Positions 43,421 through 52,257 of a stretch of 53,799 nt of DNA are shown piece after piece. Both the position numbers and the translations under genes were made by a program. Positions within the stretch are counted from its first letter, which is position 1. The number at the start of each line of letters is the position of its first letter. The DNA comes from CAYJEQ01 sp964369235. GTDB taxonomy: Bacteria > Bacillota > Clostridia > Oscillospirales > Ruminococcaceae. The DNA is taken from NCBI GenBank assembly GCA_964369235.1, contig CAYJEQ010000010.1, positions 1 through 53,799 of the forward strand, given 5' to 3'. Below the pieces are notes generated by a model. It ran no database searches, had not been told where the DNA came from, and saw only the letters and a list, made by a program, of their open reading frames with translations.

Positions 43421-44134
43421 TTAATAAGGGTCCTCAGCATACTCATTGCTGTCATTCTTCTCAGCACCAAAGTCAAATATATCCCCAGTAACATCGCTAT
43501 CTCCATCTTCTACATTAGTGTATGCCTCAGGAACAATACCTACCACAACTGTTTCAGCTAAGCAGAAATTTGCGTTAATATCTGTAGAAGCCGAGTAACC
43601 GGGAACAATGGCTGTTACATTAAGATGTATAGTAAGCATGATTTGGTGGCGAGTTTGGTTAATACCGGCCACATCAAAGCGATTTTCTATAGTGCTTTCC
43701 ATATAACCTGTATGTACTATAATAAAGGGAATATCAGGGCCACGACCGGAGAAAAGCTGTCCACCAATTAGTGTGCCCAGTGGTATGGTTATATCTTGGT
43801 TTTCCATATTATCCAGTGCCTGTAGCACCCTGTCATTTATGTCGGTACGCAGTCGATTAAGTGCCACCATATCCGTTTGTAGAGAGGTCACATTGCCCTC
43901 ACCGTCCATAGACAGGGAAACTAGATTATTATACCTAATATTCTCCTCCTCTAACTCTAGGGACACAGCCTTATTAATAATCTGTCCAGAATAAACCTTA
44001 GCTTGGTAGGCAGATATGGTTTTAACAATGGGACGCATACGGTAGTCAATTAGCATAATAATAAGAAATACAAATAAAATCCATATAATAAATATGGATT
44101 TGTTTTTTCGGGGGAATTTGCCCTTAAAAGCCAT
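43421..44134 (-). CDS. yunB: Sporulation protein YunB
   Basis: YunB is needed for spore formation in Bacillus and is made in the mother cell; its biochemical role is unknown. The 237-residue protein has a basic start (KGKFPRKNK), one membrane span at about residues 14-34, and the family core ISAYQAKVYSGQIINKAV, followed by IPLGTLIGGQLFSGRGPDIPF, which is the YunB signature. The C-terminal tail is acidic. The ATG at 44134 is 12 bases after AAAGGA; the ATG at 44146 abuts it. Its leader is homologous to that of the divergent ccdA-tlpA gene. Confidence 0.92.
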   Translation of the reverse strand: MAFKGKFPRKNKSIFIIWILFVFLIIMLIDYRMRPIVKTISAYQAKVYSGQIINKAVSLELEEENIRYNNLVSLSMDGEGNVTSLQTDMVALNRLRTDINDRVLQALDNMENQDITIPLGTLIGGQLFSGRGPDIPFIIVHTGYMESTIENRFDVAGINQTRHQIMLTIHLNVTAIVPGYSASTDINANFCLAETVVVGIVPEAYTNVEDGDSDVTGDIFDFGAEKNDSNEYAEDPY

Positions 44135-44230
44135 ATAAATGATCATTCCTTTCTCGGTGTTTTGTGGTTTAGGCTGTTATAATGACCCAAAAGCACAAAA
44201 CCCAAGTTTGAAACTTTGTTTCAAACTAAT
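44135..44230 (-). promoter_or_regulatory. yunB leader with hairpins, inverted copy A
   Basis: On the minus strand the leader holds a 9-bp hairpin (44206-44226; arms GTTTGAAAC/GTTTCAAAC), then GTTTTGTG pairing with CACAAAAC (44194-44201 and 44159-44166), TATAAC inside the second loop, and AAAGGA before the start. The same order occurs in copy B on the plus strand. Whether these are protein operators or RNA elements is open. Confidence 0.6.
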
Positions 44231-44451
44231 CTCCTTTAAAGCGATGATTATATATCAAAATATAATAACTGATGAATATTTAAACTAATGTGTATCTATA
44301 CATTATATGTGATAATTTGTGAAATAGTTATGATTTAAATAGGAATAAATAAGACACTTGTTCACAGAAATGTATTAAAACCTATTAGGAAAATTTATTG
44401 ACAACTAGACTAAAAAAGTATACAATTTAAACATAATAATTTGTGAAGTAA

Positions 44452-44566
44452 AATAGTTTGAAAGAAAGTTTCAAACATGTGTTTTGTGGCTTTGGGGATA
44501 TTATAATGACAGAATTTTCCTTATAATAACACCACACAAAACTTTAGGAAAGGAATGAAGATTTTT
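44452..44566 (+). promoter_or_regulatory. ccdA-tlpA leader with hairpins, inverted copy B
   Basis: GTTTGAAA/TTTCAAAC (44456-44476) is followed by GTTTTGTG (44481-44488) pairing with CACAAAAC (44535-44542), TATAAT (44502-44507) inside the loop, and AAAGGA before the ATG. It aligns with the reverse complement of 44135-44230 through the whole leader. The 220 bases between the copies are AT-rich without further recognisable structure. Confidence 0.6.
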
Positions 44567-45898
44567 ATGGGATTTGACTTAAATGTTGCTGTTTCAGAGA
44601 TAACAGTATTTACTCAGGGGATACTAAGCTTTTTCTCCCCCTGTATTCTACCTTTAATACCCCTGTACATCGGTTACCTGTCAGGAGGCTCTTATACAAC
44701 TAATAGCAATGGAGATAGAATATACAATCAGAAAAAAGTGCTACTTAATACCATCTTTTTTATAATAGGGGTAAGCTTTGCCTTCTTCCTATTAGGTCTA
44801 GGGTTCTCAGCTGCTGGACAGTTTTTCTCAGACAATAAGATGCTGTTTTCTCGTATAGGTGGGGTGCTAATTGTTGCCCTAGGTCTTATGCAACTAGGAT
44901 TTCTAGATAAACCCTTTAAAGGGGGAGAAGCTAGGCTGCCTATTAAGATTAACGCCCTTAAGATGAACCCACTAACAGCACTACTTATGGGATTTACCTT
45001 TAGCTTTGCTTGGACACCATGTGTAGGCCCAGCCCTTGCTACAGTGCTGATTATGATTTCCTCGACAACCTCTACAGCCAGTGGTATCCTATTAATGGGT
45101 ATCTACACACTAGGTTTTGTACTACCATTCCTATTTGTAGGGATATTTACCACCCAGCTACTAAACCTATTTAAAAAACATCAGAAAGTAGTTGACTACA
45201 CAGTTAAAATCGGTGGTGTTCTAATGATTTTAATGGGTGTAATGATGTTTACAGGATTTATGAATACTGTAACAGGTTATCTATCCTCCATAAGTCTAGA
45301 TAATACTGATACAAGCATAAGCCGTACAGAGGATAAACAGGAGCAGTCAGAAGATGATATTATAGTGGCAGAAGAATCCACCCAGCCAGAAGAAACCCTA
45401 GCCCCAGAGGTAACCACTCAGCCAGAAAGTGATGTGCTACCGGCAATAGATTTTGAGCTACAGGATCAGTTTGGCAATACTCATAAGCTAGAGGATTACA
45501 AAGGCAAGGTAATATTTTTAAACTTCTGGGCTACATGGTGTCCACCTTGTAGAGCAGAGATGCCAGATATTCAAAAATTATACGAAGAATACGGCCTAAA
45601 TGAAGAAGATGTAATAATACTGGGTGTAGCCTCACCTAGCTCCTCGGATAATCCTTTTAGCCAAGAGGGCAGTGAACAGGAGGTTATAGACTTCTTAGCA
45701 GAGAATAATTACACCTACCCAACAATAATGGATGTTAAGGGAGACTTAGTGTCTTCCTATGGAATATCAGCTTATCCATCAACATTTATGATAGATGCAG
45801 AGGGTAATGTATTTGGTTATGTACCAGGTATGCTAACCTATGATATTATGGAAAGTATCATCAGCCAAACAATAGCTGGAGAGATGGATAATCAGTAG
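44567..45898 (+). CDS. CcdA-TlpA fusion (membrane thiol transporter with thioredoxin domain)
   Basis: The 443-residue protein joins two proteins that are often separate. The N-terminal half is CcdA/DsbD-beta-like with about six spans, and has the redox Cys in FFSPCILPLIPLYIGYLSG and in TPCVGPALA. After an acidic Ser/Thr/Pro-rich linker (about 250-290) comes a TlpA/ResA-type thioredoxin domain with WATWCPPC (Cys325-Cys328) and the cis-Pro loop SAYPSTFMID. It would pass electrons across the membrane and reduce extracytoplasmic disulphides, for cytochrome c maturation, sporulation or oxidative repair. The start at 44567 is 12 bases after AAAGGA; an ATG 12 bases earlier abuts it. Confidence 0.94.
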   Translation: MGFDLNVAVSEITVFTQGILSFFSPCILPLIPLYIGYLSGGSYTTNSNGDRIYNQKKVLLNTIFFIIGVSFAFFLLGLGFSAAGQFFSDNKMLFSRIGGVLIVALGLMQLGFLDKPFKGGEARLPIKINALKMNPLTALLMGFTFSFAWTPCVGPALATVLIMISSTTSTASGILLMGIYTLGFVLPFLFVGIFTTQLLNLFKKHQKVVDYTVKIGGVLMILMGVMMFTGFMNTVTGYLSSISLDNTDTSISRTEDKQEQSEDDIIVAEESTQPEETLAPEVTTQPESDVLPAIDFELQDQFGNTHKLEDYKGKVIFLNFWATWCPPCRAEMPDIQKLYEEYGLNEEDVIILGVASPSSSDNPFSQEGSEQEVIDFLAENNYTYPTIMDVKGDLVSSYGISAYPSTFMIDAEGNVFGYVPGMLTYDIMESIISQTIAGEMDNQ

Positions 45899-45918
45899 TA
45901 GAATACCGAGATTTTATA

Positions 45919-45954
45919 ACTGCCGGAGATAATAAGTATCTCTGGCAGTTTCCC
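45919..45954 (+). terminator. Terminator after the CcdA-TlpA gene
   Basis: AACTGCCGGAGAT and ATCTCTGGCAGTT pair with one G-U around AATAAGT, followed by TCCCAG. The T run is short, so strength is moderate. Confidence 0.65.
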
Positions 45955-46007
45955 AGTATTTAAACTATGGCTATAAAAGAGTAAGCTATTATAGTAAGCC
46001 AGTTTAG

Positions 46008-46035
46008 TTGATTTTACAAAATTATAGGGTATAAT
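46008..46035 (+). promoter_or_regulatory. Promoter of uvrB
   Basis: TTGATT and a perfect TATAAT are separated by 16 bases, about 105 bases upstream of uvrB. A LexA-like box lies in the leader downstream of it. Confidence 0.6.
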
Positions 46036-46090
46036 AGTAATAGGGCAAAAAACCACTTGATTTATATAATAAAAGTGGTAATATTAATAA

Positions 46091-46102
46091 GAACGAATAT
46101 TC
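46091..46102 (+). promoter_or_regulatory. Possible LexA (DinR) box before uvrB
   Basis: GAACGAATATTC fits the Gram-positive SOS box GAAC-N4-GTTC except for one base in the right half. It is about 40 bases before uvrB, a gene commonly under LexA control. One mismatch and no visible lexA in the window keep this tentative. Confidence 0.4.
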
Positions 46103-46141
46103 ATTTACTAGAAATAAATTTTCAGAAAAGGTGGTGTCACT

Positions 46142-48106
46142 ATGGCAGACTGTTTTAAACTTCATTCGGAATACCAGCCAAGAGGGGACCAGCCTCAGGC
46201 AATAGATAAACTGGTAGAAGGGCTCAGTAGAGGGGATAAGGAGCAAACCCTACTAGGTGTAACTGGCTCGGGTAAAACCTTTACTATGGCAAATATTATA
46301 GCTAAGGTGAACCGACCTACATTAATACTAGCCCATAATAAAACCCTTGCAGCACAGCTATGTAGTGAGTTTAAGGAGTTTTTCCCTGAGAATGCAGTGG
46401 AATACTTTGTATCCTACTATGACTACTATCAGCCAGAGGCATATATTGCCCATAGTGATACCTATATTGAAAAGGACAGTGCCATAAACGACGAAATAGA
46501 AAAACTTCGTCACTCGGCAACCTCCTCACTATCAGAGCGACGAGATGTAATAATAGTGGCAAGTGTGTCCTGTATCTACTCTCTAGGGGATCCTATAGAT
46601 TATCGTGAGATGGTGGTATCCCTAAGACAGGGCATGAACAAAGACCGAGATGCACTGTTAAAAAAATTGGTGGAAATCCAGTACGAGAGAAACGATATAA
46701 ACTTTATCCGAAATAAATTTAGAGTTCGTGGAGATGTGGTGGAGATATACCCATCATATATGAGTGATTTAGCTTATAGGGTGGAGTTTTTCGGTGATGA
46801 AATCGAGCGTATAAGTGAGATTAACCCACTGACAGGACAGGTAAAGAATGTTATTAGCCATGTGGCAATCTATCCAGCCTCCCACTATATCGTGCCTAGG
46901 GAAAAGATGTTAAAGGCAATGGATAGTATTAAGGAAGAGTGTGACAATAGAGTTTCCCACTTTAAGGATAATGAAAAACACATTGAGGCACAGCGTATAG
47001 CAGAGCGTACCAACTATGATATGGAGATGCTAACAGAGATAGGTTTTTGCAAAGGAATTGAGAACTACTCAAGGGTGCTATCAGGGAGAGAAGAAGGAGC
47101 AGTGCCTTTTACTTTATTTGATTATTTCCCAGAGGATTTTATATTCTTTGTAGATGAAAGCCATGTAACCCTACCACAGGTTAGAGGGATGTATGCAGGG
47201 GATAGGGCAAGAAAGCAAAACCTTATTGAGTATGGTTTTAGGCTACCTTCAGCACTGGACAACCGTCCACTTAATTTTGATGAGTTTTACGGTAAACTTA
47301 ACCAAACCATCTTTGTAAGTGCCACCCCAGGCCCCTTTGAGAAGGAACACTCACACCATGTTGTAGAGCAGATTATAAGACCAACAGGGCTACTAGATCC
47401 TGAGATTATAGTAAAGCCAGTAGAAGGTCAGATAGATGATCTATTCTCTGAGATAAATATCCGAGTAGCCAAAGGGGAAAAGGTCCTAGTAACCACCCTT
47501 ACAAAGAAGATGGCAGAAGATTTAACTAGCTATATGGACAATCTAGGTGTTAAGATTAAATATATGCACCACGACATAGATACCATGGAGCGAATGGAGA
47601 TAATAAGGGATCTTAGACTAGGTGAGTTTGATGTGCTAGTAGGGATTAACCTATTAAGAGAAGGACTGGATATTCCAGAGGTTTCTTTAGTAGCTATATT
47701 AGACGCAGATAAGGAAGGTTTCCTTCGTTCTGAAACTTCCCTAATCCAGACTATAGGTAGAGCAGCTAGAAATGAAAATGGTCAGGTAATAATGTATGCT
47801 GATCAGGTAACAGGCTCTATGGAGCGAGCAATGACCGAAACTCTCCGTCGTCGTAAGCTACAGATGGATTATAACACAGCTCATGGAATAACCCCAACCA
47901 CCATTAAAAAAGGTGTTCGTGATATACTGGAAATCTCCAGCAAGGATAAGGCAAAAACTCCTAAGGGTAAGAAACTATCCTACCGTGAGAAAACAGCATT
48001 AATCGAAAGATTAACAGCAGAGATGAAAAACGCAGCTAAACTGCTAGAGTTTGAACATGCAGCCTATCTACGAGATAAGATAAATAAATTAAAAGAAGAA
48101 AAATAG
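46142..48106 (+). CDS. uvrB: Excinuclease ABC subunit B
   Basis: UvrB verifies DNA damage loaded by UvrA and recruits UvrC for incision. The 654-residue protein begins with FKLHSEYQPRGDQPQAI and Walker A GVTGSGKTF (39-47). The beta-hairpin region YYDYYQPEAY, helicase motif DESHVTLPQVRGMYAGDR and helicase motif VI QTIGRAARN are present, and the C-terminal UvrC-binding UVR motif lies at about 620-650. Length is standard. uvrA follows after 106 bases, with a hairpin CTCCTAT/ATAGGAG between them. Confidence 0.98.
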   Translation: MADCFKLHSEYQPRGDQPQAIDKLVEGLSRGDKEQTLLGVTGSGKTFTMANIIAKVNRPTLILAHNKTLAAQLCSEFKEFFPENAVEYFVSYYDYYQPEAYIAHSDTYIEKDSAINDEIEKLRHSATSSLSERRDVIIVASVSCIYSLGDPIDYREMVVSLRQGMNKDRDALLKKLVEIQYERNDINFIRNKFRVRGDVVEIYPSYMSDLAYRVEFFGDEIERISEINPLTGQVKNVISHVAIYPASHYIVPREKMLKAMDSIKEECDNRVSHFKDNEKHIEAQRIAERTNYDMEMLTEIGFCKGIENYSRVLSGREEGAVPFTLFDYFPEDFIFFVDESHVTLPQVRGMYAGDRARKQNLIEYGFRLPSALDNRPLNFDEFYGKLNQTIFVSATPGPFEKEHSHHVVEQIIRPTGLLDPEIIVKPVEGQIDDLFSEINIRVAKGEKVLVTTLTKKMAEDLTSYMDNLGVKIKYMHHDIDTMERMEIIRDLRLGEFDVLVGINLLREGLDIPEVSLVAILDADKEGFLRSETSLIQTIGRAARNENGQVIMYADQVTGSMERAMTETLRRRKLQMDYNTAHGITPTTIKKGVRDILEISSKDKAKTPKGKKLSYREKTALIERLTAEMKNAAKLLEFEHAAYLRDKINKLKEEK

Positions 48107-48212
48107 CTATTCTCCTATCTATAGCTAGGTGGCTATATAATAGGAGTTAGGTTTTGTGGTGCTTAGATAATGGTAGCTACCATAGAACATAAGGAAAGGG
48201 AAGGTCATAATT

Positions 48213-51032
48213 TTGGCAAAGGATACTATAGTAATAAGAGGTGCTAGGGAGCACAATCTAAAGAATATTAACATCGACCTGCCTAGAGATAAGCTAATTG
48301 TCTTTACAGGTCTATCAGGCTCAGGAAAAAGCTCCCTAGCCTTTGATACAATATACGCTGATGGACAGCGCAGATATGTGGAGAGTTTGTCCTCCTATGC
48401 AAGGCAGTTTCTAGGACAGATGGAAAAGCCAAATGTAGACTATATAGAGGGGCTATCACCAGCTATCTCTATTGATCAGAAAACCACCTCTAAAAACCCT
48501 CGTTCCACAGTGGGAACAGTTACAGAGATTTACGACTATCTAAGACTATTATATGCAAGGGTGGGGACACCTCACTGCCCAGTATGTGGCAAGGAGATTT
48601 CTCAGCAGACAATAGATCAGATGGCTGACAAGGTGTTATCACTGCCAGAGGGAACAAAGCTACAGATAATGTCCCCTATAGTAAGAGCTAGAAAAGGGGA
48701 GCATGTAAAGGAATTTGAGTCAGCTCGTCGCTCTGGTTATGTTAGAGTTAGGGTAGATGGTAATATCTATGATTTATCCGAGGAGATAAAGCTAGAGAAG
48801 AATAAAAAACACAATATCGAGGTTGTAGTAGATAGAATCATACTAAAGGAAGATATACGCTCTAGGTTAATAGGCTCAATGGAAAATGCCATTGCCCTAT
48901 CAGGTGGGCTGGTTATTGTGTCGGTAATAGATGGTGAGGAGATGTTATTTTCTCAGAATTTCGCCTGTCCTGAACATGATATCAGTATGTCACAGCTAGA
49001 GCCAGCAATGTTTTCTTTTAACAATCCAAGTGGAGCTTGTGAAAAATGTACAGGCCTAGGTACCTTCCTAGAGGTGGATCCAGATTTAGTAATCCCTGAT
49101 AAAAGCCTATCTATTAGAGAAGGTGCAGTGAAGGCAAGTGGTTGGTATTATGCTGAAGGTGGAATAAGCCAGATGTATTTTGAGGGACTGGCAAAACACT
49201 ATAAATTCTCCCTAGACACCCCAATAAAGGATTTAACCAAAAAACAGCTCAATCTGATACTTTATGGCAATGATGGTGAGGTCATTACTGTTCAAAGGGA
49301 AACAGGCACTATGAGTGGAGCCTACAAAACAGCCTTTGAAGGGGTAATTAATAACCTACAGCGCAGATTTAAAGAAACCAATAGCGAATGGATGAGGGAC
49401 GAGTTATCTTCACTAATGAGCAGTGTAAACTGCCCAGACTGTAAAGGATACCGTCTTAAAAAGGAAATTCTATCGGTATTAGTTGGTGGTATAAATATTA
49501 GTGAGCTAACTAATAAATCAGTGGTACAGGCTATAGAGTTTTTTAATAATATAGAGTTTACCCAAAAACAGCAGATGATCTCAGCACAGATAATAAAAGA
49601 GATTAAAGAGCGTCTAGGATTTTTAGACAATGTAGGCCTTGATTATCTAACCCTATCCCGTTCTTCTGGTACTCTATCCGGTGGAGAAAGCCAGCGTATT
49701 AGATTGGCAACCCAAATAGGATCCTCACTAGTAGGGGTACTGTATATCTTAGATGAGCCAAGTATTGGCTTACATCAGGTGGATAATGAGAAACTTATTG
49801 AAACTTTAAAGAAACTTCGTGATTTAGGTAATACTCTAATTGTAGTAGAGCACGACGAGGATACCATGTATGCAGCAGATCAAATTATAGATATAGGACC
49901 AGGGGCTGGGGTACATGGTGGAGAGATTATCTTCCAGGGTACAGTAGAGGAGATGAAAGCCTCTGACAAATCCATTACAGGTGCCTACCTAAGTGGTAAG
50001 AAGAAAATCCCACTGCCAGAAAGCAGACGCAGTGGCAATGGCAATGTAATATCCATTAAGGGTGCTGAGGCTAACAATCTTAAAAAGGTTAATGTAGATA
50101 TTCCACTGGGGCTTATTAACTGTGTTACAGGGGTATCAGGCTCAGGTAAAAGTACATTGGTAAATGAGATATTATACAAGGCTTTAGCCAGCCAGTTAAA
50201 TGGCTCTAGGCTAAAACCAGCAAAGCATAAATCTATCGAAGGAATAGAAAACCTAGATAAGGTAATAAACATTGACCAATCACCAATAGGCAGAACACCG
50301 CGCTCTAACCCAGCTACCTACACAGGGGTATTTGGGGATATTAGAGAGGTTTTCGCCCAGACAGCAGAGGCTAAAATCCGAGGTTATAACTCAGGAAGAT
50401 TTTCCTTTAATGTAAAGGGAGGTAGATGTGAAGCCTGTGAAGGTGGAGGTATCCTAAAGATTGAAATGCACTTCCTACCAGATATATTCGTACCCTGTGA
50501 GGTTTGTAAAGGCCAAAGATATAACAGAGAAACCCTAGAAATCCAGTATAAAGGCAAAACCATTAACGATGTACTGGAAATGACAGTGGAGGACGGCTGT
50601 AAATTCTTTGAGAATATACCTAAGATTAAGCGTAAACTGGATACATTAAATCAGGTGGGACTAGGATATATTAAAATTGGTCAGCCAGCAACAACCCTAT
50701 CAGGAGGGGAAGCGCAGCGAGTTAAACTAGCCACAGAGCTTTCCAAGCGAGCAACTGGCAAAACTATCTATATCTTAGATGAGCCTACTACAGGGTTACA
50801 CACAGCAGATGTACATCGTCTAATAGATGTTCTACAGGTGCTGGCTAATACAGGTAATACAATACTGTTAATTGAGCATAATTTAGATGTGGTTAAGGTT
50901 GCCGACCATGTTATCGACCTAGGGCCACTAGGTGGGGATAAGGGTGGTACAATAGTAGCCACAGGTACACCAGAGCAGATAGCAGCAAATAAGAAATCAG
51001 CCACAGGTAGATTTTTAAAGAAACTGCTATAA
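48213..51032 (+). CDS. uvrA: Excinuclease ABC subunit A
   Basis: UvrA is the damage-sensing ATPase of nucleotide excision repair. The 939 residues show two ABC modules: Walker A GLSGSGKSS (32-40) and GVSGSGKST, and signatures SGGESQRIRLATQ and SGGEAQRVKLATE. Zinc modules are visible as CPVCGKE plus later CEKC and as CEACEGGG...CEVCKGQRY. The start is a TTG 12 bases after AAAGGG; the first residues AKDTIVIRGAREHNLKNI fit the family start. A perfect terminator follows. Confidence 0.98.
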   Translation: MAKDTIVIRGAREHNLKNINIDLPRDKLIVFTGLSGSGKSSLAFDTIYADGQRRYVESLSSYARQFLGQMEKPNVDYIEGLSPAISIDQKTTSKNPRSTVGTVTEIYDYLRLLYARVGTPHCPVCGKEISQQTIDQMADKVLSLPEGTKLQIMSPIVRARKGEHVKEFESARRSGYVRVRVDGNIYDLSEEIKLEKNKKHNIEVVVDRIILKEDIRSRLIGSMENAIALSGGLVIVSVIDGEEMLFSQNFACPEHDISMSQLEPAMFSFNNPSGACEKCTGLGTFLEVDPDLVIPDKSLSIREGAVKASGWYYAEGGISQMYFEGLAKHYKFSLDTPIKDLTKKQLNLILYGNDGEVITVQRETGTMSGAYKTAFEGVINNLQRRFKETNSEWMRDELSSLMSSVNCPDCKGYRLKKEILSVLVGGINISELTNKSVVQAIEFFNNIEFTQKQQMISAQIIKEIKERLGFLDNVGLDYLTLSRSSGTLSGGESQRIRLATQIGSSLVGVLYILDEPSIGLHQVDNEKLIETLKKLRDLGNTLIVVEHDEDTMYAADQIIDIGPGAGVHGGEIIFQGTVEEMKASDKSITGAYLSGKKKIPLPESRRSGNGNVISIKGAEANNLKKVNVDIPLGLINCVTGVSGSGKSTLVNEILYKALASQLNGSRLKPAKHKSIEGIENLDKVINIDQSPIGRTPRSNPATYTGVFGDIREVFAQTAEAKIRGYNSGRFSFNVKGGRCEACEGGGILKIEMHFLPDIFVPCEVCKGQRYNRETLEIQYKGKTINDVLEMTVEDGCKFFENIPKIKRKLDTLNQVGLGYIKIGQPATTLSGGEAQRVKLATELSKRATGKTIYILDEPTTGLHTADVHRLIDVLQVLANTGNTILLIEHNLDVVKVADHVIDLGPLGGDKGGTIVATGTPEQIAANKKSATGRFLKKLL

Positions 51033-51063
51033 TTAGATTATCTGTAAATATCATATAATAATA

Positions 51064-51097
51064 AAAACCTCTAGTTCGGTGAACTAGAGGTTTTTTT
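51064..51097 (+). terminator. Terminator of uvrBA
   Basis: AAACCTCTAGTTC and GAACTAGAGGTTT form a near-perfect stem with a GGT loop, followed by a run of seven T. Confidence 0.93.
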
Positions 51098-51141
51098 GTT
51101 TAATATATAGGTTGTTGGGGTGGTTTTCCTGTATTTGATAA

Positions 51142-51513
51142 TTATATATTTTTACTAAGTTTTTCGTTTATAGATTTTAATCGCTGTTTATCTAGTAGCC
51201 AGCTAATTACAAATATAATAATATAGGTAATAGTAAAGGTAATAGCGACGATAACAAGGTATTCCCTATAAAATATAAATCCATTTGTAATGGTAACCAG
51301 TAGACAAATTGTAAAATGTATACTAGCTTGTTGGATTAATTTTAGCTTTTGGCTTTCAAATACTAAAGCACTAATGCCAAATACTGCTGAGGCAATACAC
51401 CAAGCCAAAAGTTGGCTGGTAACTTCATCAAATCCCGTAAACATAACCATGAATAACACTGTAAATACAAATCCAAAACCTAAACCAATCATTAAACTAT
51501 TAAATACTTTCAT
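51142..51513 (-). CDS. DUF3021-type membrane protein, LytTR partner
   Basis: The 123-residue protein has four predicted spans (roughly 4-24, 34-52, 63-82 and 88-108) and ends in a basic tail (LDKQRLKSINEKLSKN). Size, topology and position after a LytTR gene match DUF3021 proteins of LytTR regulatory systems, where the membrane protein is thought to hold the regulator inactive; the streptococcal HdrRM and BrsRM pairs are the best-known relatives in design. I chose ATG 51513 (AAAGGA 8 bases before) over an ATG 18 bases upstream without a good ribosome-binding site. Confidence 0.78.
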   Translation of the reverse strand: MKVFNSLMIGLGFGFVFTVLFMVMFTGFDEVTSQLLAWCIASAVFGISALVFESQKLKLIQQASIHFTICLLVTITNGFIFYREYLVIVAITFTITYIIIFVISWLLDKQRLKSINEKLSKNI

Positions 51514-51544
51514 TGTAATATTCCTTTCCATATCCTAGCTGTGG

Positions 51545-51988
51545 CTAGGAGTCCATAATTGCTTTCCTAAAATCTTTCATGTAAAATCGTGATATCAATA
51601 ACTTTTCTCCGTTTTTTAAGGTAAGGGTATAGTTACCACTAAACTCGGCTTCTAGGGATTTTACATAGGAGATGTTAACCAGTAGACCTTTGCCGATTTG
51701 TGCGATGTTATGGGACTTAAACATATCCAGTAGCTGGGATAGGGTATATCCACAGTAGTAACTGCCACTAGTGGTTTGTGCCACTACCTTACGGTTATTA
51801 GTTTCAAAATACATAATCTGAGCAATGTCACTGAGAATTTCTCTATCTTCATCTAGTAGCATAATCTTAGTGGTTATACTGGTGGATTTTAGCAGATTTA
51901 CTATGTGGTTAACCTGACTACTGGATATATCACCACGGATAATAATCTCAATATCTTCACTATTAATATCTTCTAGTGTTATCTTCAT
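51545..51988 (-). CDS. LytTR-family DNA-binding regulator
   Basis: The 147-residue protein has a short N-terminal segment (about 1-45) without receiver Asp, and a LytTR DNA-binding domain: IMYFETNNRKVVAQTTSGSYY, then FKSHNIAQIGKGLLVNISYVKSLEAEF, and LTLKNGEKLLISRFYMKDFRKAI. Stand-alone LytTR proteins with a DUF3021 neighbour form LytTR regulatory systems that respond to envelope or density signals and often control their own operon. AAAGGAGG precedes the ATG. The partner gene follows after 31 bases. Target genes are unknown. Confidence 0.88.
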   Translation of the reverse strand: MKITLEDINSEDIEIIIRGDISSSQVNHIVNLLKSTSITTKIMLLDEDREILSDIAQIMYFETNNRKVVAQTTSGSYYCGYTLSQLLDMFKSHNIAQIGKGLLVNISYVKSLEAEFSGNYTLTLKNGEKLLISRFYMKDFRKAIMDS

Positions 51989-52166
51989 TGTAGACCTCCT
52001 TTCTATGGATACAGAATATCATAAATAATCTTACTTGTCACAAAAAAATTACCCACAGGTAGTAAAATCAGCCTAAGAGGTATAGAAAACCCCACAGATA
52101 CACTAAAGACTCTGTAATAAATCTTAGAGTACATTCTATGATGTATACATACTAAAGCTAATATAG

Positions 52167-52220
52167 AGTAAAAAAATAGCAAAATATAAAAGTATTAACT
52201 ACTTAGATATTTTGCTATTT
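52167..52220 (-). terminator. Terminator of ftsH (minus strand)
   Basis: AAATAGCAAAATAT and ATATTTTGCTATTT make a perfect 14-bp stem; read on the minus strand it is followed by a run of T. It lies about 105 bases after the ftsH stop, just upstream of the LytTR leader. The rest of 51989-52325 is AT-rich leader plus the hairpin at 52258-52298. Confidence 0.8.
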
Positions 52221-52257
52221 AAATTTGTTATTTATCAAATACTTAGGTGAAGTCATG

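Noticed and set aside
49322..49630. Minus-strand frame of about 100 codons inside uvrA, and similar ones elsewhere in uvrA
   Set aside because: Shadow frames in a well-conserved gene, without ribosome-binding sites or family features.
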